Source: Fratercula arctica (taxonomy: Eukaryota; Chordata; Aves; Charadriiformes; Alcidae). Taken from it: a DNA stretch of 64,000 nucleotides. Location of the stretch: assembly GCA_947846985.1 (NCBI GenBank), contig CANTUZ010000001.1:2666001-2730000 (forward strand), read 5' to 3'. Below are positions 11,309 through 23,946 of the stretch, in pieces; the first letter of the stretch is position 1, and each line of letters opens with the position of its first letter. The translations under genes were made by a program, and so were the position numbers. Under the pieces are notes generated by a model. The model was not told the DNA's origin and ran no database searches. It saw nothing but the letters and a program-made list of their open reading frames with translations.

Positions 11309-11882
11309 CGTGGGCAACAGGGCGAGGGGGGGGGGATTCTGCCCCTCTGCTCTGCTCAGGGGAGACCCCCCTGCAGTGCTGCCTCCAGCTCTGGGGCCTC
11401 AGCACAGGAGAGACACGGAGCTGTTGGAGCGGGGCCAGAGGAGGCCCCGGAGATGCTGGGAGGGCTGGAGCCCCTCTGCTGTGAGGACAGGCTGAGAGAG
11501 CTGGGGGGGTTCAGCCTGGAGAAGAGAAGGCTCCGGGGAGACCTTGGAGCCCCTTCCAGTCCCTCAAGGGGCTCCAGGAAAGCTGGGGAGGGACTCTGGA
11601 TGAGGGAGGGGAGCCATGGGACGAGGGGGAAGGGTTTTACACTGAAAGAGGGGAGATTTAGATGAGATCTGAGGAAGAAATTCTTTGCTGTGAGGGTGGT
11701 GAGCCCCTGGCCCAGGTTGCCTAGAGAAGCTGTGGCTGCCCCATCCCTGGAAGTGTTCAAGGCCAGGTTGGATGGGGCTTTGAGCAGCCTGGTCTGGTGG
11801 GAGGTGTCCCTGCCTAGGGCAGGGGGGTTGCAACTAGATGATCTTTAAGGTCCCTTCCAGCTCTAACCATTCTGTGATTCTA
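11309..11882 (+). mobile_element. CR1 LINE 3' fragment, GC-rich young subfamily
   Basis: A 574-base plus-strand copy from the CAGGGCGAGG-type region to the terminal CCATTCTGTGATTCT. The frame at 11243-11665 includes [20 protein letters not shown], the ORF2 C-terminal signature, but it runs out in a stop. The same derived block GGCCCCGGAGATGCTGGG is found in the copies at 13285 and 39596. Few differences separate these copies, which suggests recent activity. Confidence 0.95.
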
Positions 11883-13284
11883 AATGTACAGAAAGTCATG
11901 AGAAAGCAGAGTCAAACCTGAGGTTCACCTGCTGCTGGCCATGTCAGGAAGATCCTTCTATGTTGCCGTCCTCTTGCTTTTGTTGTGCACACAACACAAA
12001 TCAGTCCTAGTTGTTGCCATGTGTGTTAGGCTGTCCTGCTCTTGAAGACTTTATTTTTATCTCAGTTTTCGAATAGCTTTATTTCCTTTTCTGTTGTACC
12101 GTTGTGCTGCGTGGGGTTCTCCGGGAGGGCATGAAGAAGGGTGGTTCGAACCAACTGGTGTCATGGCAGGAGACAGAGGAGGGAGGAAGCTGGGAGTTAG
12201 CAAGAGTGATGCTTGCTATAATCTGATGGCAGAAATATGCCTGCCTTCTGCAGATCACCACCCCAGGGTTCAGCTGGCCCAGCCAGGGTTGGTCCAAGGA
12301 ACATCAGCCCTGGCTGTGCTGCAGATAGTCGGAGCTGTTGGAAGAGATGGCTTTTGACAAAAGTGGGAGCAAACGCTCGTTGCTATTACACGCTGCTGCG
12401 TGCAAGGTCAGCCTGACCGTCTGGTTCCCAAATTGGGCAGTCGGGTTCACTTTTTCAGCAAACACTTGCCGTGTAATCAGCTAATGGGATTTCACACAGC
12501 ATCCAGTGTTTCTAACTCGGCTTTGTGATAGCAACTTAATCCAAAAAAGCCAGAGTTAAAATAAGTGGAAATATGAGTTCCTGGGGCTATACAATTCCAG
12601 TACCTCATGTAGCAAAGCCATCTGAATTCTACCAGAATTGATACACTGATCTTTATATCTGAATTGACTCAAAATGTTGTAAAGCTGGGGAGAAAGAGCA
12701 TCTATTGGTACTTATTATGGCTCAGACACCTTTGCTTAAGGCAGTGTCTCCTGTGAAATTTCTCTTGTTTAAATACCGCAGTCAGAAAACACAAACCAGC
12801 CTTCTGCATCAAGGGAAGGTGGTTGCAGTGATTTCAAATCTTCTTTTTACCTGGATTGCTGCGAACTGGATCCCTGACCCGTTTCATGTGTTTTAGGAAA
12901 AGTTTTCCGCTTCAAGTTGGAAGTGAACTACAAGCGTGGCAGAGCCTGGAATTAGATCGAATAGGAAGAGAAAATAAGTGTGTGATGGTAGGAGGAGGCA
13001 GCAAGAACAGCTTAAATCCTGTTACGTGTGTACCATCTTCCCTCTGTGAAGGGTATTTCAGGCTCTGGAATCAAATTGGGACCTCGGCCCAATTTACTTG
13101 CTCATGTGTTTTTTTTAAATCGAATCCTTTATTAGGCTCCTTAAGGTAAATACTTAAAAAGACTTCTGGAGTCCCAGGAGGAGCATTTGGTGGAGGGGAA
13201 AGCTCTTGTTCGAGTGTTACTCTTTCACGGGAGTGCCCTGGTTCTTGGTCAAGAAGCTGGACTTCACATCCTAATTCTCCTCCT
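11883..13284. other. Single-copy spacer between two direct CR1 copies
   Basis: No gene recognised. It includes a 12-base palindrome, TGGTTCGAACCA, at 12142-12153, which resembles a tRNA T-loop but has no tRNA around it. Confidence 0.6.
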
Positions 13285-13827
13285 CTACTCCGCTCTGGGG
13301 AGATCCCACCTGCAGTACTGTGTCCAGCTTTGGAGGACAAGCTGTCCAGCACAGGAAGGACATGGAGCTGTTGGAGCGGGGCCAGAGGAGGCCCCGGAGA
13401 TGCTGGGAGGGCTGGAGCCCCTCTGCTGTGAGGACAGGCTGAGAGAGTTGGGGGGGTTCAGCCTGGAGAAGAGAAGGCTCCGGGGAGACCTTGGAGCCCC
13501 TTCCAGTCCCTCAAGGGTCTCCAGGAAAGCTGGGGAGGGACTCTGGATGAGGGAGGGGAGCCATGGGATGAGGGGAAAGGGTTTTCAACTGAAAGAGGGG
13601 AGATTTAGATGAGATCTGAGGCAGAAATTGTTCGCTGTGAGGGTGGTGAGCCCCTGGCCCAGGTTGCCCAGAGAAGCTGTGGCTGCCCCATCCCTGGAGG
13701 GGTTCAAGGCCAAGCTGGATGGGGCTTGGAGCAACCTGGTCTGGTGAGAGGTGTCCCTGTCCAGGGCAGAGGGGCGGAGCTGGATGATCTTTAAGGTCCC
13801 TTCCAACCTAAACCATTCTATGATTCT
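13285..13827 (+). mobile_element. CR1 LINE 3' fragment, apparent mosaic of two subfamilies
   Basis: Plus-strand copy ending in CCATTCTATGATTCT. From about 13363 onward it is nearly identical to the copy at 11309, including the derived GGCCCCGGAGATGCTGGG. The first 80 bases (CACCTGCAGTACTGTGTCCAG, GGAAGGACATGGAGCTG) instead read like the ancestral CR1 form and differ from the equivalent part of the 11309 copy. The frame 13187-13612 holds [10 protein letters not shown]. It lies in the same orientation as the 11309 copy, about 2 kb downstream. Confidence 0.93.
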
Positions 13828-14621
13828 CCTTGTTCATGTCTCAGCTCAGCCACTATTGGCTTCTGCTGGCTAGTTTTTGCCTAGCAGCCATAAAACTTAT
13901 TACTGTGTTTCAGCATTGCCAGAAGCTGATGAGATGTTTTGCTCCCAAACTGGCCTTTTTTGATGACGGATCCCATATGTTTGATTCCAAAAGCCTGGCT
14001 TTTTTTTTTTTTTTGGAAGAAAAGGTATAAGATAAATATTGCCTAAAACACTTGTGGCTCAGCTCTACTGAGCCAGCTTTTGGACAGGGGTGTGAGTAAA
14101 AACCCTGTTATGTCTCATGCACCATCAGGTTTAATGCTTGCTAAATGGCAGAGCTGTCGAGCAAAAAGCATTGGGCTGAGGCAATGTAGCTGCTATTAAA
14201 AAAAAAAATACATCGCTGCAAGTGGCTGAGCTTTGAAATAAATTGTGCTGTGCCTGTTTGGTAAGGGGATATGTAGGGACAGCTGAGGTGTCTGGATTCC
14301 CCCCAGGGCTCATTGCCATTTTGAGAGATTTGGGAAGACGACAGGTAGCTGCCTGTGGGGAAGGTCTGTGTTCCAGTAGTAATAAATCCTCTCCTTGCCA
14401 TGAAACATGAGGCCTGTATTTAAGTAATTGTCTTGTGATAGAGTTGAAACCAGCTAGAGTTTGAAATTCTAACTTTTTATTTCCATGTTGTGAATGATGG
14501 ACAAAGTAGGGTTTGCCACTTGTCTTGCTTTCGTAGAAGAACTGTAAAACGCTGAAAGATCTTGGTGTCATGGTGGCATAGGCTTAGTGAAGACCTGTAT
14601 GTCATTGCTATCCTGGAGCTC
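13828..14621. other. Single-copy spacer
   Basis: No gene recognised. It contains a T15 run at 14000-14014 and an A run near 14199-14208. A minus-strand open frame (14571-14131) has no known motif. Confidence 0.6.
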
Positions 14622-15127
14622 TCACAGAATCACAGAATGATAGGGGTTGGAAGGGACCTCTAGAGATCACCCAGTCCAACCCCCTGCCAGAGCAGGGTCA
14701 CCCAGAGCAGGTGGCACAGGAACGCCTCCAGGTGGGTTTGGAATGTCTCCAGGGATGGAGACTCCACCACCTCTCTGGGCAGCCTGTGCCAGGGCTCTGC
14801 CACCCTCACAGGAAAGAAGTTCCTCCTCATGTTTAGGTGGAACTTCCTATGCTCAAGTTTGTGCCTGTTACCTCTTGTCCTGTCTCTGGGCACCACTGAA
14901 AAGAGCCTGGCCCCATCCTCCTGACACCCACCCTTTCAGTATTTCTAAGCGTTGATAAGATCCCCCCCTCAGTCGTCTTTTTTCCCAGAGCGAAAAGACC
15001 CAAATCTTTCAACCTTTCTTCCTAAGAGAGGTGTTCCAGTCCCCTCAGCATCTTGGTAGCCCTTTGCTGCGTCCTCTCCAGTACTTCTTGAACCGAGGAG
15101 CCTGGAACTGGACACAGTTTTCCTTCT
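14622..15127 (-). mobile_element. CR1 LINE 3' fragment, CCTCTAGAGATCACCC subfamily
   Basis: A minus-strand copy beginning (plus-strand view) with CACAGAATCACAGAATGATA and carrying the GGACCTCTAGAGATCACCC and CACCTCTCTGGGCAGCCTG blocks that mark a separate subfamily shared with 47021-47268 and 57541-58058. On the minus strand the frame 14896-14660 includes [20 protein letters not shown], the end of ORF2. About 505 bases are kept. Confidence 0.93.
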
Positions 15128-15647
15128 CGAAAGTTTGCAGGATGCTTTAACCCTCTCCCTCATGTGCCATCCTTATGCCCTCCCCCATGCTCCCCTCAGG
15201 TGCTTGAGATCTAATCAAGCTGATGTGTTTTGCTCCTGGAGTGCTTCAGTTGTGTCCTGTCACACTTCAGCTTAGGCAGAAAGGGCCTATATTAAAGAAA
15301 TTTTGTTGTGTGTCATTTTTATTTTCTTTTCTTCTCCTGGAAGTTACTTTGCAGAGCAAGAGCATTTGACTGGAAGGATGAGCAGGACTTGCCTGAAGGA
15401 ACCACCCCATAAAAATGGCTTGGCCTTGATTTTTCCCTTATCCCCTCCTTATCCCTTTCTCCTGTGCAGCTCTAGTCATGCTGGGTTTTAGGGCAAGTGT
15501 TTGCTTTGAGCATCATGGGATCGTAGGAAGCAGAACTTCACCCCTTGGATGTAGGTGGCTGGTGTCCCTTGTCCAGCTGTGTCCCTGCTGGATGCTGTCT
15601 GACTGTGACGTGGTCACCTCTGCTTGCATTGACCCCACAGAGAAAAT

Positions 15648-15662
15648 GGCAGCAGGGGGCGA
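15648..15662 (+). promoter_or_regulatory. CTCF-like binding motif
   Basis: GGCAGCAGGGGGCGA matches the CTCF core CCASYAGRKGGCRS at nearly all positions (G instead of the first C, A at the final S). It lies in otherwise plain sequence in plus orientation. One motif does not prove occupancy. Confidence 0.35.
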
Positions 15663-17214
15663 CTGGTGGTCCCTGGACTCTTAGGGGCTGTTGGGCCTCT
15701 TCCATGAGCTTGAGCGGATGCATGGTGCGTCATCAGTTAGCAGTGATGGAGAAAGGAGAAATGTTGGTTGGTCTGTCCATGGCTGGGTGCATCTGCTACA
15801 GCTTCGGGGATACTGTCTGGAGGGTCTGAGGTCTCACTTCTGCCTGAGAGCCTGTCCCACACTGGTTCACCTCAGTGATGTTGTGTGAAGCCTGAAGTCC
15901 CAAGAGCAAGTCTTTCTCCTCCCTTGGCCATGCAAGAGATGGTTGCTTGCAGGAACTGATGAACTGTGAGTCCTTCCTCTCCAACAAGATGAAGGCATGT
16001 GAAATTTATTGCCTCTAGAGAAGAGGGTTTAGTTCTTGCTTGTGCCATCTACCTCCTGTTTCACCCTGGGAACACAGAAGGACAGGGTTGTTTTTTTACC
16101 ACTTGAGCTATTGGCTGTTTCTCCTTGGATACTGCGAGGTAGCCAAGAAGCTGTGGGTTGATGCTCTGATAGTGATCCTGAGGGAAGGATGTCTGAGGTG
16201 TTGGGTGATGATTTGGGCTCATCCATCTGCTTTATGCACACATCCTCAGTGGTTTTGGTCAAGGAGATAAGTGTCTCTCCTTGTTCTGTGACTGCAAAAT
16301 AAAGGACCTGGCACTGCCTTGGTGGGGCAGGATGAGGATATGAAGACTTGGATACTGTAGAAAGGGTGCTAGATGTGTAGATTTTTCCTTCCTTGAGGTA
16401 TATTCCCATGAATGCAACTTCCTTGGGTGATGGTCTTTGGCCAGTTGTGCTTCTGACACAACTGCTCTGCAGACATGTCTGACAGTGTCAAAAATGAATG
16501 GTTTCATGTGAGGGGTCAGGTTTCCGCTATTCCTGTGCGATCAGGTCTTGGACATACCTGGGATGGGAGAGGCACCAGGAGGACCTGGTGTGAGCCACCT
16601 CTTTCTCTGAGGTTTGCCTTTTGGGAGGTCAAGACATGTGTCCTCAGTTGAAGATTGGTGTTAGCAGCCCGTGTAAACCATTTGCGGGATCAGTGTTATC
16701 ACAGGAGTATTTGTGCACCACTCTCCTACGTTCACCCGGGGAAGTGACGCAAACAAGGTGTTGAGCAGTTTTGTGTCAAGGGAAGAGGCATGTTCCTGGA
16801 AAGCAGCTCCCCTTGGGTGGGCTGCTCAGCCTTTTCCCACTGTGACACCGCTAGTCTGAGCTAGTCAACTCCACTTTTCAGGTGCCTGCTCTAACGAGTG
16901 GGAATACAGCTCCAATGACGTTTTCAGAGTATTTTTAGCAGGTTGACTGGAGGGAGGGTGACAGCCTCTCCAGCAGAGCAGAGCTGCAGCTCACTGTTGG
17001 CAGCACTTCAAATGCATGGTGGGTGCCTTTTTGGGTGCAGAGAGGTGCCACCCTCAACCACGCAGCACCCCATTTTCTCTCTGTCAGGGAGTGAGATGCT
17101 CAAACTGAATCTACCCGAGGATCTGTGCCCCTGAGCTTGTGATGAAGCTGGGATTCAAAGCCTTGTCCTGCAACCCCTGTCCCCAAATGCTTTGTATGTG
17201 CCCTCTGCAGCTAG

Positions 17215-17573
17215 GCTTTCCTCTTGCAGTGGGCAACAATATTCTCCAAGAGCTGCCATGGAGAAGTTGAAGGTGGTGGTTGAGGAACCCTGCAGAAGAT
17301 GCTGGGTGGCCTCTGCAGGGAGGGAGTTGACTTGATGGAGGTTTGTCTTTGGGGTGGAATGGGTAGGCTGTGCAACACCTGCATGAAGTAGATACGCTTT
17401 CCTCTTGCAGTGGGCAACAACATTGTCTAAGAGCTGCCATGGAGAACTTGAAGGCAATGGCTGAGGAGCCCTGCAGAAGGAGCTGGGTGGCCTCTGTGAG
17501 GAGGGAGGTGACCTGTTGGAGGTTTGTCTTTGGTGATGGCCTGGGTGGGGTGTGCAACACCTGCATGAAGATG
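17215..17573. repeat. Tandem duplication, two units of about 181 bases
   Basis: Unit 1 starts at 17215 and unit 2 at 17396, both with GCTTTCCTCTTGCAG followed by TGGGCAACAA. They share AGAGCTGCCATGGAGAA, CCCTGCAGAAG, GCTGGGTGGCCTCTG, GGAGGTTTGTCTTTGG and TGCAACACCTGCATGAAG in the same order, with scattered substitutions and a one-base length drift. The opening motif resembles a 3' splice site, and a GTGAGA donor-like motif follows unit 2 at 17574. The overlapping open frames on both strands are by-products of the repeat and show no known domain. Confidence 0.85.
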
Positions 17574-17912
17574 GTGAGACGTGCCTGAGGGTGGGATTTT
17601 TTTTGGGGAGTGGTGCAGGCTGAGGTGGGAGAGAGGGTCTGGAAAATGCTGTGTAGGAGACTTTGCCTGACTCCAACGTTTTAGTACATAGTTCTTGCGT
17701 TGCTACCATAATAACCTCAGCATAATGTCACTGTTTCACATGAGCGGTGATACTGGTCCACTGGAGGACCATGACCACTAGAAATGGAGTATGTGGAATG
17801 GGATAAGAAAAGGGAATCTGCAATAAATTTTCCTCCTTCCCTTTTCCTTTCTAACCGGTTTTTCTCCAGTGCGATAGCAAAATGATGAACACTTAATTTG
17901 TGATATTTTTTC

Positions 17913-17930
17913 TTTTTTTTTTTTTTTTTT
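17913..17930 (+). repeat. T18 homopolymer
   Basis: Eighteen T, part of a longer T-rich tract from about 17904. Confidence 0.9.
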
Positions 17931-20900
17931 GCCCACTGATGGATGGTAACTAGATACTATAAATACTTTCAGCTTTGGACACAACCTGCCAAAAATAGCT
18001 GGGAGCTCTGTAGGGGCTGATACTTGGCGAAAGGCTGCGCTCGCTTTATCCCGAGCGTGCCAACGGGCTGAGTTCACAGAGCATCTTTGGAACCAGGGGG
18101 GTGTGAAGGTGGTGATGGGGAAACCTTCCTGCTGCTGCGACAGTGACACAGGGACTGTTTTATCGCCTTGTGGGACGCTCACTGTGGTGTTTTGCAGCTA
18201 GAAACCATTACCTGAGCATTGCTGCTTTTCATCCTGATGGCTGAGTACTTTTTGGTACCCTGGGGCTGGACTGAGAACACAATGAAGGTCTCCAAACCCA
18301 GGCAACTCCCTGAGAAAGCAGCTTGTAATAATTTATATGTGTAGAGGCATCTGTCCCAGTAACTGTGGATCATCTAGGGTGGGAGTAAAATCCCAGTCTT
18401 GTGGGTCTGATTACAGGACTGGGAACTATCTTTAGCTGCTTTTCCCCTCCGAAAGGCATTTGCACATGGCGCAGAAGTGTCTGGCAGCTGAACCTGTCTC
18501 TGCTGCACCCCCACCAGCCTGGTTTAGAGAGACTCTGTGGGTTGCTCTGTGAATAATTTGGGAGGAGGGCAGTAGGGAATGTGTTGGCTCTTTGCGTTCA
18601 ATATGGAAATGGCGCTTTCCCATGTGGGGGTGGGAATAAGTGGGGGATGTCGCTGGGGCTGATGAGCAGGGGAGGTCTGCTTAGTTCTGGAGCTTCAGCT
18701 TTCCGCTGGTGTTCTCAGGCTGATCTTAAGGCTGATGTGAAAGTGTAAAGCATCGTTTTCATAGTGCTTAGTCACATGAAATAACCTCCCCACTTGAGTT
18801 GGGTACAGCATAGGGGTTGCTTCAAATGGCATGACTTAGTTTCTCCAAATATTGTTGGCGAAAGGGTGGTTTTCAGATGAAATGTGTGTCTTTTTAGGAT
18901 GGCTCATGAGCTCTTATGGGATAAAACACAGAATACAGTGAAAACTCATTTAATGAAGAGAGAGTTTGAGGCTGCTTTGTGACCTGACTAATGCTGGCAA
19001 GTCCAATTTCTGCTGAGCAGGGGATGTGAACCTGGTGAGTCTCCCCACTGCATAGTGGAAGCAGCACAATACACATCGTTGTGAAATACAATGTGAAGCT
19101 GATGGGTGGGGTGAGATCAAGGTGAGGCGCTGGCAAGGAAATATTCATAGTCCCTAAAGTATTTGGCCCATCATGGGGGGGGAAAAAGGAGAGAATAAAC
19201 TAAGTCTTCTCTGAGTCGTCATCTTCCACAGGGCTTTCTCGTGATGTGAGTTTATTTGCTGGCAAGCTGGGGACAATAGTGGGATTTGTCTGCTATGAGA
19301 TATGGGGAACTTTGTATGTTACTCAAACTTGTGGTTTTCTGGCAATATAGGAACTTGTGTTGCTGGTACATCAAGATCCTGGCCTTAATTGAGATTCATC
19401 ATCCCTTGCCCTGTAAGGCAGGATGCTTTGATGCCTCTCCTGGCCCCTGCTCAGCTGGTGTTTTTGGTACCTTTACTTAAGTATATATTCATAGGAGAAT
19501 AGGATGCTGATGAGTAACTGAAAAGTAATTTCCAGTCTCCTTTGAAATATGCCTGTGAAGCTCAGTGGCTTTTACACGTGGAGGGGAGAGCAAGGCAAGC
19601 TGCTCTCGGGGAAAGATTTGTTGCTAGATCCAAAGGTGATGCCTCTGTCCATCAGCAAGGACTTCTGGGTCAAATTGGGACCAACCTGGAGGTTGTAACT
19701 GGGTGGATACATGGCATGGCTCAGGTGTGTGGGCTGTGGGTCTGAAACAGCTTCTGATATGGCATGGGATGCCCATCACCTGGTGGCATTGAAGCTCCCT
19801 GTGGGATCCAGACATGTGCAGACTGCCTGAGCAAGGGTTGTGTTCAGACCTTGCTCCTTCTCATTTTCCCCCAATCCTGCAGCCCTTGGAGAAGGGAATC
19901 GGTGCTCTGCTGGAGGGAGGACTCTGGTCTGTGATGACCTGCAAAGACCATTGACTTCCCTCACAAAATGCTCGTGGCTTTTCAAAGCACAAGCCTGGTG
20001 TTGGTTTTGCTGTTGGCAGATTTGCACCCTCGAAGTCTCTGTAGATGCTGGGAAAGGGCTGGATTTCTCATAAACCCCTTTTCTGTGCAAACCACTGCCT
20101 GCATGGGTGCAGATGCACGGCAGTTACATGATGCTGCTTCATGTCTTATTCTACCAGTCAAAGGACGGCCCTCCTGTCCACATTGTCCCTCTGGGAAAAG
20201 CGCAGTTTGCCCATCGTGCATGCACTTCACTGGGGAAGGGATATCTTGCTGTATAAGCAGGAACAAAACCTGGCAGACATGTTTATCCACCCAGGACTGT
20301 ACCCTGGGGTATGAAGCTCTACAGCTTGCAGACCAAAGCTAATCTATGGGATGGTGGTTGCTGAAAACACGGTTAGAAATTTGAGTGGTTATTCTGCCTC
20401 GAAAGAACCGAGTGTGCAACAAAATATCCCGTGCAGCCTTTGCCTGGTGGAGCGGGGCTGGGGAAGATGCTGGTGAGTGTGTCGGTCTGGCTGGCCCCAT
20501 TCCTGCCCGCTGGCTGTAACGGTGACAGTATCAAACCGCATCCAAACTTGTCGCTAAGTGCAATGACTCTGCAGTAAGTCATTGGCCTCCTGGTGCTTGC
20601 TTTGGCAGCAGGGTAAGTTGGCTTGACTACCTCTATTTATACAGCACAAATGGATTTGTTGCCCAACAGCATAATTGTACCATTGAAGAAAATCACACTT
20701 CTTATTTCCTGCCTGCATACCTGCTTCCTTGCTGTTTGCCTTTCTTTATTCTTCCAGCTCACTAATGTTTTCATGCTGCCTCTCTGCTTTGAAGACTACA
20801 GACAGTGCTTGAGTCTTTTTAATCCCATTTCTTCTTGGGTGCAAAGATCAAAGCTGCTGTGGCTTTTGCTTTCCCACCCTGGATATTGGCTGTGCACAGT

Positions 20901-23900
20901 AACACCTCTGGAAAGGTTTTAATTTTTTTAATAGCAGTTAAAATTAAAACAAGCAATGAACTGAATTATGTGTAGGTGGGATACCTGTCTGACTCTGATA
21001 TAACTTATGAAACTTCAGTGTAGCGCAAAATGGCTTTGGAAAGAGCTGTCTCCTCCCAATTTTTTCCTGGGATGATTGCATATTCCTCTTTACTGTAGGA
21101 CTCCCATTTACTGATGCTATGCATGGCGTTGGACTTGCCGCATTGGTCTGGGCACTTAAATAGCACAAAGATATTGCCTTGCACCCAGCCCAGAATAAAC
21201 TCTGAGCAAATCCAAGCACTAATTTTGACATCGCATACCTCTCCCCTCTGGGTGTGGGAGAGCTGTGCTGGGAGGCAGGGCAGCAGAGTTGCAGGTACTT
21301 AGCAGAGCGACCTCAGAGGAATCTTCATCTTGGTGGAAACAGATGGAGTTTGACTCTGTGTCAATTATGAGCCTAGAATAACTCAATTTTTACTGCAGAG
21401 GAAGTGGAAAGGTACAACGCTGCCACAGCCTGGATGCTGACAAGCAGGAATTGAGCTCGGAGGAGAGCCGTGGCTGGCACATACGCTGATGTTTTCCACA
21501 CTTGAGAAGCTTGGCCACCAGAAGGAAACTGCACTTGTCATGTTTTGCATAGGCCTCTAGGTGCTAAGCAGGGCATTATAAAGCATATTCTTGAGCTGCG
21601 ATGTGGTGACAGATCCCATAGGTGAAGGCTTCTCTTGGAGAAGGATTGTCACAGCTAGTGCACGAATGAGGATCTAAGGGGTAAGAGCTTTAAAAGCTCC
21701 CCTCTTCCCTTGTCACTTCCTCCCTGTTCATGCATGACACTTGGCCAGCTGTATATTCGTGAATGAGTATGGAAGTGGAACAGGTTTCATGTGGTTTCTT
21801 TGCTTTTTGGTTTTTCTGTAGAGTTTGGGTGTTCTGGTCACCATTGTGCATTTTGGACAGGAGGTGCTGGGGTGCTCGGCCAGTCACTACTGGCTCTACT
21901 CAGGCACTGTGTACCCCTTCCCCCGTAATTTCCCATCTCTCCCCTTCTTCTCTGTGCTTGATGCACAGGAGTTGATTTTGTGGAAGGGTCAAAGCTGGGT
22001 TTTGCAGAGCACCATTGTATGCAGGGCTTCCAGCAGTCACCTGGACTCCAGTGGTCTTTCAGAGGCCTCAGCTTTGTGCCTGGATGAAGGTACAGAATGC
22101 TTTGGGTCACGGTTAGATAGTGGCAATCCATCCACTTGATTGTATCATGGCCAAAAAAGCTGCCTGGTGCTATAGATCAAAGAGCAGTTCAAAGGGAGCT
22201 TCTACATTAGTCTTTCATCCTCTTTGGGATGAGATGCAGGACCCTGTGAGCGTTGTGTGTCTCCCGGTAGGTTGAGGTTCCTATAGCTTCTGGGATCCAT
22301 AAGCTGCTCATTAAACTATTGAAGAGCTGCTGCATCTGTTCCACAAGCCTCTGTGGGAAGGCTGGTTAAGGTCCTAGCACTTTTCCACCAGCGTGTGGGG
22401 TTGAGCTGCTCACCAACTTCGCGTTAGTGGCTTGCTGAGGTCTCCAGCTAAATTTGTATGGCTACCTAAATTAATACCTATGCAATGACCTCTCATCCCC
22501 TAAAATGGAAAACAAAACTGGGGTACTACCTTAGGGAAGGAGGTATCATGCTGCAGCCATCCTCTTGGCTAGCAAAGATGCTCGTGAAGGCACTGAGCTG
22601 AACACTTACCTTGCTCTGCAGCCTTTGGGGTGACTTTGACACCAGCAAAATTGCAGCTTCAAAACTTGCCTCCCTCAAGCCTGTTGCCAAAGCCTTTATT
22701 TTATTTATCAACTGGTTTTACTCATCTGGGGATGGGATTAAGTTCAGCCTTGGCTGGATCTGCTCCCTGAGCTGAGTGTGTCTCCGCTTTGCACCCCCTT
22801 CCTTAGCGGGCCCTGCTCTCCCTTGAAGGGGGAGCAAATATCTGAAGAGCCTGTTGAAGCTGTGGGCTGGAGACTCTTGTGGCAGACATCTGTGCAAGCA
22901 GCAGTATCGCAATATAATTTTCTCACAGCCCTGCATGTGGATGCTGCTGCCTGTCCCTACCTGTACCTGTGGTGCTGGGCACTGCTCAGCTCCCTGCCGT
23001 CTACGGATGGCTCACTGGCCAGGTGAAAAGTGGTGGAGGGGGGTGAAATAAAGGCATGACTTGAACGCTGCTACCACGTGTAGCTGTCTCTTAAATGTCC
23101 CTTAATATGTTGCAACTCACTTATTAAATCCGGGTCTCTTGCCCCAGCAAGTGTGGGCCTCTCCTAAGCAACAATTGAAGTTTAACCCCAGTAGTCCTTG
23201 CTAGTGTTTGCCTTTTGCTTTAGAAGAAGGAAATGTGATCCTCATCTTTAGATCAAACAGCATCTGGGCTTCCATCGACAAAAGTATATTTGTAATGTGC
23301 TTAATGAAGCCTAGAAAGATGTTTCAGATAACGGACAAAAAGTACCTGCCTTTTGAAAACTTTCACCTCCCAAAGTTATTGCAAGACTTCCTATTATTCT
23401 TAATAAAGTATTTTTTTGTATTATTCTTTGAGCTTTCAGAGGAGAAAATGCCCTTGGAAAGCAGATGTCAGAGTGGAATCAAACGCTTCTTCCCTTAACA
23501 TTTGGGTTGAAAGCGTTCCCTAGAAACCAGTCTCTGCTCTGTGGGAGATACCAATGAAAAGCTGCAAGTCAAAGAAGTGGAGAGAATTTCCGAAACTTCA
23601 CTTTGCTTTTCAAACTTTGGTTGTCAGCCTCTCTAACCTGAGACCTGGGGAGTGTGTGTGTATGGGAAGCTGGTGACGCGATTCTTGAATTCTTCTAGAA
23701 CTCGCCCGTCTCACAAAACTCTTCCCTGACTTGGAGAGGTGAATTTGGAGAACAGCTTCCCAGGCAGGTCCGTCGCTCCTGTGTTTGGGTTGTGTGTGTG
23801 GCGCAGGAATAGCTTATAAATAAAACTGCCTGTTGGTAAGAGGGAGGTGGAGGAAGGAGGTCTCACAGCTGTGAACCCCATGACTTAAAGATGAACTTAA

Positions 23901-23930
23901 TGTCAAGCCCAATATGAGCTGACAAGATCC

Positions 23931-23946
23931 TTTTTTTTTTTTTTTT
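23931..23946 (+). repeat. T16 homopolymer
   Basis: Sixteen consecutive T followed by AAAGGC, in single-copy sequence. Confidence 0.9.

Noticed and set aside
11243..11665. Open frames over CR1 copies (also 13187-13612, 26826-27047, 34842-35150 and 43423-43728)
   Set aside because: All are remnants or antisense reads of CR1 and are not host genes.
12142..12153. TGGTTCGAACCA, like a tRNA T-loop (box B)
   Set aside because: No box A, no cloverleaf and no acceptor stem could be placed around it; it is only a palindrome.
17155..17709. A 184-codon minus-strand open frame over the tandem duplication
   Set aside because: The two units enter different frames because the period is not a clean multiple of three, so the reading is not a repeated protein domain. 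No homology was recognised.
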